A program made the position numbers and the translations under genes. Shown here piece after piece: positions 30,128-37,731 of a DNA stretch of 64,000 nucleotides. The stretch is from Planctomycetota bacterium (GTDB lineage: Bacteria; Planctomycetota; J058; JAJDCQ01): assembly GCA_029260755.1 (NCBI GenBank), contig JAJDCQ010000128.1:35624-99623 (forward strand), written 5' to 3'. How positions within the stretch are numbered: position 1 is the stretch's first letter; each line of letters starts with the position of its first letter. The notes under the pieces are model-generated. The model worked only from the letters and a program-made list of their open reading frames with translations. It did not search any database and was not told the DNA's origin.

Positions 30128-30171
30128 CCCTCCATGAGAGGGGCGTGATGCCTCCATGAGGAGGCTCTCAT
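30118..30171 (-). promoter_or_regulatory. CTCAY operator-promoter G, antisense to the toxin-antitoxin pair
   Basis: Inverted ATGAG (30171-30167), CTCAT (30160-30156), ATCAC (30149-30145), CTCAT (30138-30134), 10 bp, GAATCT (30123-30118, poor -10). No leftward gene follows; a transcript would be antisense to toxin and antitoxin. It may have lost its target when the toxin-antitoxin pair arrived. The rest of the 30128-30320 gap holds nothing else recognisable. Confidence 0.5.
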
Positions 30172-30320
30172 GCGGTCCCGAGCTGGGAGCCTGTCGGGCG
30201 ACGGTGGCCGGTCCGGCGCGGGCCTCGGTCGCGGTCGCCCGAGCGCGTGACAGGGGATGCGTCCTGAGCTATCAATAGCGCCGAGCAGTCCAGCTCCAGC
30301 CCGTCCAGAGGATCGAGCCC

Positions 30321-32219
30321 GTGACCAGCGTCGACGAAGCCACCATCGAGGATGTCGTCCGGCGGCTCCGGAAGAGCAAGCCCGTCCGTCAGCCGGTCGA
30401 GGGAGGTGGCGAGCTGCACATCGATCGGCAGCTCCCGTTCCTCTGCGCGTACCGGGTCCCCGCCGGCGAGGACGCCGGCACCGACCGGCTGGTCACGAGC
30501 GAGGCGTCGTATCTGCTCGCCCCGGCCGGAGGCAAGCACCTCGCCGGTCTCATGAAGCTCGCCCGGGCGGTCGCCCGGACTCAGGTCGAGCTCTTCGGGA
30601 GCTTCTTCTTCCTCGAGATCTGGGCGGACGCGGCGGACCCCAAGGCCGGTGGCCCTCGGCCGGGCTTCCGCATCTTCGCGCCCAAGGGGGCCGTCGTGAG
30701 CACCCTGCTCGGCGACCTCTATCGCCAGCTCTCGAAGGTGAAGGTCGGGGGGCAGGCCGCCGAGGTCGAGATCGACCAGGCGCCCCGCTGCTCTCCGCCG
30801 AGGCTGGCATCGATCCTCTCGCCCGACGACGCGGAGGCGATCGGCGGCACGGTCCTCGGGCTCGCGGTCCGACCGATCTACCGCGACCGGAAGACGGGCG
30901 AGGTCTATCCCGAGGTCCTTCGCAGTCTCGTTCGCCGCCTCACCTACGCCCTTCGTCGGGTCTTCTTCGAGTTCACGCGGACGCGCACCTCCCACACGCC
31001 GGAGCACTTCCACGAGCTCGGGCGGCGGGCGATCCGGTCGAGCGTGTGGCGGGCGGATGAAGAGCTCGACGAGGTCGCCAAGGGCTTCGACTTCCTCCTC
31101 CAGGTGACCCCGACGAACGCCGCCGACGCCTGGTCGGCGTTCGAGAGGAGCAAGTTCCAGCGCGCGCCGACGTTCGTCTATCGGCCGCTTCTCGTCGATC
31201 CGGTCGTCCTCAAGCGGCGGCTCTTCGCCGCCCCGATCGAGCGGGTGGAGGACCCCGCCCTGGCGCAGCTCTTCCGCGAGAAGCAGGACGAGATGGACCG
31301 CCAGATCACGATGCTCCGGGACATGAACACGCCGCGGTTCGTCCACGGGAGCCTTCAGGTCTTCGGCCAGCTGTCGGACGCCCTCCTCGCCGAGGCGAAG
31401 GGCATCCTCGACACCCTCCCCTCGCGCACGCGTGACGAGGCTCGCGGCAAGTCCATCGGCGCGGCCGCGTTCGCCCGCCGGGCGAGAGCGGAGATCGAGC
31501 ACTATCGCCGGCAGTGGGACGGCGTCTCGGCGACCGTCACGATCCGAGACGACATCGCGAGCGGGCTCATGGTGTCCCGGGGATCGCTCCTCATCGGAAA
31601 GGGCTCGAGCACGCCGGCGAGCCGGGTCGACGCCCTCATCCAGCACGAGATCGGGACGCACGTCGTCACCTACGAGAACGGCGGGGTCCAGCCGATGCGG
31701 TCCCTCCGGTCGGGGCTCGCCGGCTACGACACGCTCCAGGAGGGGATCGCCGTCCTCGCCGAGTATCTCGTGGGCGGCCTCAGCCGACCGCGCCTGCGTC
31801 TCCTCGCGGCGCGCGTCGTCGCGGCGAAGCTCATGATCGACGGCGCCGACTTCGTCGAGACCTTCCGACATCTGGACCGGGCGCTCGACTTCGAGCGGAA
31901 GACGGCGTTCACGATCACCATGCGCATCTATCGCGGCGGCGGTCTGACGAAGGACGCCGCCTATCTGCAGGGTCTCATGCAGGTGCTCGACTTCATCAAG
32001 AAGGGCGGCGACCTCAAGGATCTCTGCGTCGGGAAGATCGCGACGCGCCACATCCCGATCGTCCGGGAGCTCCTCCTCCGAGGCGTCCTCCGGAAACCGC
32101 CTCTGACCCCGCGCTGGCTCACCCGGCCCGACACCCGGGCGAGGATCGAGGAGCTCCGCGCGGGGGCGACCGTCCTCGACCTGAGCGGCGCCACAGTGCG
32201 CTCCGGTTCGAGGCCCTAG
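30321..32219 (+). CDS. QEGLA-motif (DUF1704) metallopeptidase-like protein, copy 1
   Basis: 632 residues of the family annotated as flavohaemoglobin expression-modulating QEGLA motif protein. The zinc-type motif H442-E-I-G-T-H447 is followed by Q473-E474-G-I-A, an HExxxH plus downstream Glu arrangement. Eukaryotic relatives (MATCAP) are carboxypeptidases that trim tubulin tails, so a tail-trimming peptidase is a reasonable expectation; the bacterial substrate is unknown. GTG 30321 has agagga eight bases upstream. Copy 2 lies 860 bp downstream, with an N-formylglutamate amidohydrolase-like gene between. Confidence 0.9.
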   Translation: MTSVDEATIEDVVRRLRKSKPVRQPVEGGGELHIDRQLPFLCAYRVPAGEDAGTDRLVTSEASYLLAPAGGKHLAGLMKLARAVARTQVELFGSFFFLEIWADAADPKAGGPRPGFRIFAPKGAVVSTLLGDLYRQLSKVKVGGQAAEVEIDQAPRCSPPRLASILSPDDAEAIGGTVLGLAVRPIYRDRKTGEVYPEVLRSLVRRLTYALRRVFFEFTRTRTSHTPEHFHELGRRAIRSSVWRADEELDEVAKGFDFLLQVTPTNAADAWSAFERSKFQRAPTFVYRPLLVDPVVLKRRLFAAPIERVEDPALAQLFREKQDEMDRQITMLRDMNTPRFVHGSLQVFGQLSDALLAEAKGILDTLPSRTRDEARGKSIGAAAFARRARAEIEHYRRQWDGVSATVTIRDDIASGLMVSRGSLLIGKGSSTPASRVDALIQHEIGTHVVTYENGGVQPMRSLRSGLAGYDTLQEGIAVLAEYLVGGLSRPRLRLLAARVVAAKLMIDGADFVETFRHLDRALDFERKTAFTITMRIYRGGGLTKDAAYLQGLMQVLDFIKKGGDLKDLCVGKIATRHIPIVRELLLRGVLRKPPLTPRWLTRPDTRARIEELRAGATVLDLSGATVRSGSRP

Positions 32220-32236
32220 TAGCAGGGAGGCCGCCG

Positions 32237-32266
32237 TTGATCCCCGAAGGCGTTTCACGTTATCAT
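32237..32266 (+). promoter_or_regulatory. Candidate promoter of the amidohydrolase-QEGLA-ligase operon
   Basis: TTGATC (32237-32242), 18-bp spacer, TATCAT (32261-32266). A start near 32273 rules out the upstream TTG and supports ATG 32298 as the amidohydrolase start. The site lies only 18 bp after the first QEGLA gene, so read-through from there is also possible. Confidence 0.5.
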
Positions 32267-32297
32267 CTTGAGGTCATTCGACGAGCGAGCCGAGACC

Positions 32298-33083
32298 ATG
32301 ACCGACGTGATCTGGCAGCAGCAGAACGGGAGCGGCCCGGTCGTGGCCGTCGCTAATCACGGCGGGCACGAGCTTCGGGCCGACGTCGCCGAGCTGATGA
32401 TCCTGAGCGAGGCCGACCGCCTCCGCGAGGAGGATCCGTTCACCGACGACTGGGCGCGAGCGACGGGCTGCCCGCGGATCACCGCGACCCGATCGCGGTT
32501 CGAGGTCGACCTCAATCGTCCGCCCGAGAACGCCGTGTATCGCACCCCCGACCAGTGCTGGGGGCTGAACGTCTGGCGCTCGCTTCCCTCGGACGAGCTC
32601 GTCGAGCGCTCGATGGCGCAGTACCGCGCCTACTACGACAACCTCCGCGAGGTTCTGACCGCGGTCGAGCGCGAGCACGGCCGGTTCTGCGTCTACGACA
32701 TCCACAGCTACAACCACATGCGGGATGGGCCGTCCGGGGCGCCGGCCGATCCGGAGGGCAACCCGCAGGTCAACATCGGAACCGGCACGATGGACCGCGC
32801 CCGCTGGGCGCGCCTGGTGGACAGGTTCCTGACGGACCTCGCCGCGTTCGACTTTCCCGGCGGGCGTCTCGACGTCCGCGAGAACGTCAAGTTCTACGGG
32901 CTTCAGCTCCCGAGGTGGGTTCACGAGACCTTCCCCGAGACCGGATGCGTCCTCGCCATCGAGTTCAAGAAGTTCTTCATGGACGAGTGGACCGGAGAGC
33001 CGGACCGCGAGCTCCTGGACGCGATCGGTGCGGCCATCCGGTCGACCGTCGCCGGGGTGACCGAGGAGCTCGGCCGCGCGTGA
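32298..33083 (+). CDS. N-formylglutamate amidohydrolase-like zinc hydrolase
   Basis: 261 residues. Family motifs are V-A-N-H-G-G-H near residue 20, V-D-L-N-R near 75 and Y-D-I-H-S-Y-N-H near 135, which supply the zinc ligands and catalytic residues; a Glu in I-E-F-K-K lies near the C-terminus. Classical members hydrolyse N-formyl-L-glutamate in histidine breakdown, but no hut genes are here. Between two QEGLA genes and a glutathione-synthase-like ligase, it more likely removes an acyl or glutamyl group from the operon's own product. The stop overlaps copy 2's GTG by 4 nt. Confidence 0.85.
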   Translation: MTDVIWQQQNGSGPVVAVANHGGHELRADVAELMILSEADRLREEDPFTDDWARATGCPRITATRSRFEVDLNRPPENAVYRTPDQCWGLNVWRSLPSDELVERSMAQYRAYYDNLREVLTAVEREHGRFCVYDIHSYNHMRDGPSGAPADPEGNPQVNIGTGTMDRARWARLVDRFLTDLAAFDFPGGRLDVRENVKFYGLQLPRWVHETFPETGCVLAIEFKKFFMDEWTGEPDRELLDAIGAAIRSTVAGVTEELGRA

Positions 33084-35158
33084 CCGGCAATGAACCGGCT
33101 GTGAGCCCCGACGTGGCGAGCAGCGGGGGCGCCGAAGGCGCGCCGCCGCCGCCCGCCCTCTATCTCGGCGAGGGCCCGTCCGCGCTCGCGCCGGCGTTCG
33201 AGGATACGCAGCCGGTGCCGCGCCGGCCGGAGTCGGCTCGTCTCTCCACGGAGAGGATCCCCGAGAAGTTCGTCGAGGCGGTGTGCGCTCGGCTCGCCGC
33301 CGGCGAGCGGGTCAGGCGGTCGCTCCCGGGCGGGGGCAGGATCCACATCGACCGCCAGCTCCCGTTCCTCTGCGTCTACCGTCGACCGACCGCCGGCGCC
33401 GGAGGCGAGGAGGCGGATCGGGGCACGCGACGTTTCGTCACGAGCGAGGCCGCCTACCTGATCCTCGAAGGAGCGGCGAAGCCGCGCTCCGACCAGCGAC
33501 GGCTCCTCGAGTCGGTCACGGCGACGCTGGCGGCGGAGTTCGGAGCGTTCCTCATCGTCGAGGTCTGGGCGGGTGCCGCGGGCGCCGATGAGGCCGGCGC
33601 CGACGAGGCGAACCGACCTCACTTCGTCGTGAACGCGCCGCGCGGTGAGGCCCTGGACTCGGTGGTCGCCTCGTTCGAGCAGGCGCTCGGGGGCGTGACC
33701 GCGAACCGCCAGCAGGCGACCGTCCGGGTCGAGCGGGGAGCCAAGCGGATCGGCCCGGCCCACCTCCCCGGGCTCCTCACCTCGGCGAAGGCGCTCGAGC
33801 TCGGCTGCACCGTCCTCGGGATCGAGGTCCGTCCGGTCTACCGTCATCCCGAGACGGACGAGCTGTATCCCCTGCTCATGCGGACGCTCGTCCGCACGTT
33901 CGCGCGCGCCCTTCATCGCTCGTTCTTCGACTTCACGCGAACCCGGACGACCCATCGCCCGAAGCACTTTCATACGCTCGGACGCCGGGCGATGGTCAAG
34001 GCCGTCTGGGAGGTCGACCGACAGCTCGCCGAGGTGTCGAGCCAGTTCGACTTCCTCCTCCAGGTCAGCCCGATCAACGCGACCCAGGCGTGGGCGGACT
34101 TCCGGCGGAACCACTGCGAGCAGGCACCGAAGCTGCTCTACCGTCCTCTCCCCGTCGACCCGTCGCTCCTCAAGCGAGCCCTGTACGCGGTCCCGATCGA
34201 GCGCGTCGAGGATCCGACGATCGCGAACCTCTTCCGCCAGAAGCAGGAGGAGCTCGACCGGCAGATCACCATGCTGGGCGACATGAACACGGTCCGGTTC
34301 ATCCATGGCGGCACGCAGCTCTACGGCGAGGTGGAGGACGATCTCGAGCAGCTCTCGCGTCAGATTCTCTACCGCCTCCCCTCGCGCACTCGTGAAGGGG
34401 CCGGCGGGATGCTCGACGCGGAAGCGCTGAGCGCCCGCGCGCTCGCCGAGATCGAGCACTATCGAGGTTGCTGGCCGCAGGTCGTCGCGAAGGTCGAGAT
34501 CCGGGACGACCTCGCGGGGCTCATGGTCTCGCGAGGATCGGTCCTGGTCGGCCGGCAGACGTCGGTGTCGGCGGCCCGCGCCGACGCGCTCATCCATCAC
34601 GAGGTCGGCACGCACGTGCTCACCTACGAGAACGGTCGCGCGCAACCCTTCCGCCAGCTCTGCGGCGGATTGAACGGCTACGAGCCGCTCCAGGAGGGGC
34701 TCGCCGTGCTCGCCGAGTTCCTGGTGGGCGGGCTGAGCCGCGCCCGCCTGCGGCTGCTCGCGGCGCGGGTCATGGCTTCGCGACACATGCTCGACGGGGC
34801 GAGCTTCGTCGAGACCTTCCGGGAGCTCGACCGCACCTACGACTTCCAGCGCAAGGCGGCCTTCAACGCCACGGTCCGGATCTACCGGGGCGGCGGGCTC
34901 GTGAAGGACGCCATCTACCTCCGCGGGCTGCGCGATCTCCTCTCCTATCTGGGCGACGGCGGCGAGCTCGAGCCGCTCCTGATGGGGAAGATCGCCCTCG
35001 CGCACGTCCCGATCATCCGCGAGCTCAAGTGGCGAGGCGTGCTTCAGGATCCGCCGCTTCGTCCTCGGTATCTCGACGATCCGGCCGCGATCGCCCGTCT
35101 CGAGGCGATCTCGGGCGGACTCACCGTTCTCGACATGGTAGAAAGAAAGAGCCTATGA
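33080..35158 (+). CDS. QEGLA-motif (DUF1704) metallopeptidase-like protein, copy 2
   Basis: 692 residues; about 60 disordered N-terminal residues and then the same fold as copy 1. The motif is H507-E-V-G-T-H512 with Q538-E539-G-L-A, the canonical QEGLA. The two copies share long blocks, for example F-T-R-T-R-T, D-R-Q-I-T-M-L and R-I-Y-R-G-G-G-L, so they are ancient paralogues rather than a recent duplication. GTG 33080 overlaps the amidohydrolase stop; the end overlaps the ligase ATG. Full coupling through four genes implies one pathway. Confidence 0.9.
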   Translation: MTGNEPAVSPDVASSGGAEGAPPPPALYLGEGPSALAPAFEDTQPVPRRPESARLSTERIPEKFVEAVCARLAAGERVRRSLPGGGRIHIDRQLPFLCVYRRPTAGAGGEEADRGTRRFVTSEAAYLILEGAAKPRSDQRRLLESVTATLAAEFGAFLIVEVWAGAAGADEAGADEANRPHFVVNAPRGEALDSVVASFEQALGGVTANRQQATVRVERGAKRIGPAHLPGLLTSAKALELGCTVLGIEVRPVYRHPETDELYPLLMRTLVRTFARALHRSFFDFTRTRTTHRPKHFHTLGRRAMVKAVWEVDRQLAEVSSQFDFLLQVSPINATQAWADFRRNHCEQAPKLLYRPLPVDPSLLKRALYAVPIERVEDPTIANLFRQKQEELDRQITMLGDMNTVRFIHGGTQLYGEVEDDLEQLSRQILYRLPSRTREGAGGMLDAEALSARALAEIEHYRGCWPQVVAKVEIRDDLAGLMVSRGSVLVGRQTSVSAARADALIHHEVGTHVLTYENGRAQPFRQLCGGLNGYEPLQEGLAVLAEFLVGGLSRARLRLLAARVMASRHMLDGASFVETFRELDRTYDFQRKAAFNATVRIYRGGGLVKDAIYLRGLRDLLSYLGDGGELEPLLMGKIALAHVPIIRELKWRGVLQDPPLRPRYLDDPAAIARLEAISGGLTVLDMVERKSL

Positions 35159-36201
35159 ATCTCGGAATGGTCGTCAACTCCGTCGAGACCGAAGAGGCGA
35201 ACTACACCACCATCCGCCTCGGCCAGGCAGCGACCAACCTCGGCCATCAGGTGTGGCTGATGGGGGTCGGAGACCTCGCCTACGATACCGATGAGCACGT
35301 CTACGGCCGCGCCCGGGGCGTGGCCATCAAGAAGTACAAGAACACGACGAGCTACCTGAAGGACGTCCAGGGCAAGTCGGCGATCACCAAGCGGGTCAAC
35401 GTCGACGAGCTCGACGTCCTCTTTCTCCGCAATGACCCGGCGTCCGATGCGGTCAAGCGCCCCTGGGCGGCGACGGCGGGAATCGAGTTCGGCCGGATCG
35501 CGTTGCGCCACGGCGTGATCGTCATGAACGACCCGAACGGCCTCTCGAAGGCGCTGAGCAAGATGTACTTCCAGACGTTTCCGGAGGCGGTCCGGCCCCG
35601 AACGCTGATCACCCGTGACCGGGACGAGATCAAGGCGTTCGCGAAGAGCGAGGGGGGGACGATCGTCCTCAAGCCGCTCCAGGGATCGGGCGGCACGAAC
35701 GTCTTCCTGATCCGGCCCGTGGACGTCGCCAACATCAACCAGATGATCGACGCGGTGAGCCGCGACGGCTACGTCATCGCCCAGGAGTATCTCCCGGCGG
35801 CGGCCGAGGGCGACATGCGGCTGTTCCTCATGAACGGCCAGCCTCTTCGCTACAAGGGAAAGATCGCGGCCTTCCGGCGACTGCGCGGGGGCGACGACAT
35901 GAGGAGCAACATCCACGCGGGCGGACGAAAGGCGGCGGCCGAGGTGACCGACGAGGCGTTGAAGCTCGCCGAGATGGTGCGGCCGAAGCTCGTGCAGGAC
36001 GGGATGTTCCTCGTCGGGCTCGACATCGTCGGCGACAAGCTCATGGAGATCAACGTCTTCAGTCCCGGCGGGCTCGGAAGCGCCCAGTCGTTCGAGAACG
36101 TGAACTTCAGCTACGGGGTGATCCACGCCCTCGAGCGCAAGGTGCAGTACATGAGCTACTACCAGCGCAACTTCGACAACGTGGAGATGGCGGCGCTCTG
36201 A
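35155..36201 (+). CDS. Glutathione-synthase-like ATP-grasp ligase
   Basis: 348 residues resembling GshB: an N-terminal substrate domain, V-M-N-D-P-N-G-L near residue 125, the ATP-grasp lid V-L-K-P-L-Q-G-S-G-G near 180, and the metal motif M-E-I-N-V-F-S-P-G-G near 300. It should join an amine to a carboxylate with ATP. No glutamate-cysteine ligase is nearby, and the partners are peptidases and an amidohydrolase, so true glutathione synthesis is uncertain. A related peptide or a glutamylated metabolite is equally possible. ATG 35155 overlaps the QEGLA stop. Confidence 0.88.
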   Translation: MNLGMVVNSVETEEANYTTIRLGQAATNLGHQVWLMGVGDLAYDTDEHVYGRARGVAIKKYKNTTSYLKDVQGKSAITKRVNVDELDVLFLRNDPASDAVKRPWAATAGIEFGRIALRHGVIVMNDPNGLSKALSKMYFQTFPEAVRPRTLITRDRDEIKAFAKSEGGTIVLKPLQGSGGTNVFLIRPVDVANINQMIDAVSRDGYVIAQEYLPAAAEGDMRLFLMNGQPLRYKGKIAAFRRLRGGDDMRSNIHAGGRKAAAEVTDEALKLAEMVRPKLVQDGMFLVGLDIVGDKLMEINVFSPGGLGSAQSFENVNFSYGVIHALERKVQYMSYYQRNFDNVEMAAL

Positions 36202-36216
36202 GGCGCTCGCTCGAGC

Positions 36217-37731
36217 TCAGTCGATCGAGGCGGCGCAGCGGAAGCCGAGCCACGGTCGGCGGTCGGTGATGAAGGCGACGTCGGTCCGGTCGGTCCGCGC
36301 GGCGGCGACGGGGTCCTCGTTCGCCCAGGAGCCGCCGCGGATGATCGCGCGGCGGCGCGACGCGCCGCCGGCGTCGGTCGCCGTCCACTCGGATACGTTC
36401 AGGCCGAGGCCGGCCCCACCGGCCTCGCCGCCGACGAACGGCTCGAACAACGTGCCCCGGCGGGCGGCCGGGATCCCCGGTCCGTTGTCGGCGACGGTGA
36501 TCGCGACGCGGTCGGCGCCGACGGGGGCGAGGATCACCTCGACGGCAGGATCCTCGACGCCTTCGAGGGCGACGAGGGCGTTCCGGACGAGATTCTCGAG
36601 GGCGCGGAGGAGGCGCCCGGCGTCGGCCCGGATCGGAGCGTCGAGCGCGTCGTCGAGCGACAGGGCGACTCCGCGGCGCTCGGCGGCGATGCCGACCGAT
36701 CGGGCGAGGTCGGCGAGGAGGTCGCTCGCGTCGATGCGCTCGAGGCGGAGCCGGACCTCGCCGCGGACGAGGTCGAGGACGTCCTGCACCATCGCCTGGA
36801 TCCGGTCGCACTGCGCGCGGGTGCGCTCGGCGGGGGTCTCCTCGTCGAAGCGGTCGGCCATGAGCCGGACGACGGCGAGCGGTCCGGCCAGGTCGTGGAG
36901 GAGATGACTCGCCGCGAGGCCGACGCTCCGGACTCGCTCGTCGCGGAGCCGGCGGGCGGCGCCGCGGATCCGGTCGAGGACGACGCTGGCGAGGTCGGTC
37001 AGCGCCTGCGCGATCGCCTCCTCGTCGGGCCCGAACGCGGCGGGCCGGTCGGGGTCGTCGACCCACACGCTCCCGAGCGAGGCGCCGTCGTGGCGGAGCG
37101 GCAGGCACATGACCGAGCGCAGGTCGAGCCGACGGACGCTCTCGATCGCGGCGAGGCGATGGCTGCTCGCCGCGTTCGAGGAGGTGAGCGCGTTGCCCGT
37201 CCGGGCGACCTCCTCGGCGATCGTCCGGCTCACCGAGAAGCCCTCCTCGGGCAGCTCCGCTCCCGAGCGGTCGAGGCCGAGGCGGAAGCGGAGCCGATCG
37301 CCCTCGGCGAGGATGAGGTAGGCCCGCGCGCCGCCGGTGAGCTCGAGGGTCGCGCCGACGATCATCCGGAGGGTCGCCTCGAGCTCCTCCTGACCGGCGA
37401 GGGCGGCGGCGATCGCGGCGAACCGCTCGACGAGGTCGGTGCGCGTCGTCGGCGCATCCGTGCTCGGCGCGTCGGCGCCCGGCGCGAGGCGCGCCTTCAG
37501 GAGGCGGACCTCTCTCCGCAGACGGTCGTTCTCGACGGCGAGCTCGTCGCGGCCGGAGAGTCGATCGATCAGGCCCAAGGGTCCCTCGGGAGGGCGGGTG
37601 ACGAAGGGGCGCGCCGGAGCGTGCGGGGCCTCTTCGGAGGAGCGATCCAGTTTAGCACCGAGATGGTACTGATTCACTGGACGCACCGCGGCCGGCATCT
37701 CGTGCAGATCGTTTGCGATGGTCGTCATCAT
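36217..37731 (-). CDS. GAF-domain histidine kinase with FGE-type C-terminal tail
   Basis: 504 residues. Coiled coil (about 58-85), GAF domain (about 100-255), a dimerisation helix with L-L-H-D-L-A-G-P as H-box, and HATPase_c with N-L-V-R-N-A, D-N-G-P-G-I and G-A-G-L-G-L (to residue 444). The ATPase fold stops at its second Gly box. The last 60 residues are instead the end of an FGE-sulfatase domain: N-V-S-E-W-T-A, R-G-G-S-W-A-N and G-F-R-C-A. The switch falls near 36399. I read it as a deletion fusion of two genes. The truncated ATPase may be inactive. ATG 37731 overlaps the upstream stop. Confidence 0.8.
   Translation of the reverse strand: MMTTIANDLHEMPAAVRPVNQYHLGAKLDRSSEEAPHAPARPFVTRPPEGPLGLIDRLSGRDELAVENDRLRREVRLLKARLAPGADAPSTDAPTTRTDLVERFAAIAAALAGQEELEATLRMIVGATLELTGGARAYLILAEGDRLRFRLGLDRSGAELPEEGFSVSRTIAEEVARTGNALTSSNAASSHRLAAIESVRRLDLRSVMCLPLRHDGASLGSVWVDDPDRPAAFGPDEEAIAQALTDLASVVLDRIRGAARRLRDERVRSVGLAASHLLHDLAGPLAVVRLMADRFDEETPAERTRAQCDRIQAMVQDVLDLVRGEVRLRLERIDASDLLADLARSVGIAAERRGVALSLDDALDAPIRADAGRLLRALENLVRNALVALEGVEDPAVEVILAPVGADRVAITVADNGPGIPAARRGTLFEPFVGGEAGGAGLGLNVSEWTATDAGGASRRRAIIRGGSWANEDPVAAARTDRTDVAFITDRRPWLGFRCAASID

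Noticed and set aside
16875..30171. Treating the GTGAG/CTCAC clusters as REP elements or terminators
   Set aside because: They sit upstream of starts, have exact 11-bp phasing and a fixed distance to a -10 hexamer, and do not form long stems.
32298..33083. Histidine-degradation gene hutG
   Set aside because: The fold matches N-formylglutamate amidohydrolase, but no hut genes are present and the operon context is QEGLA and ATP-grasp.
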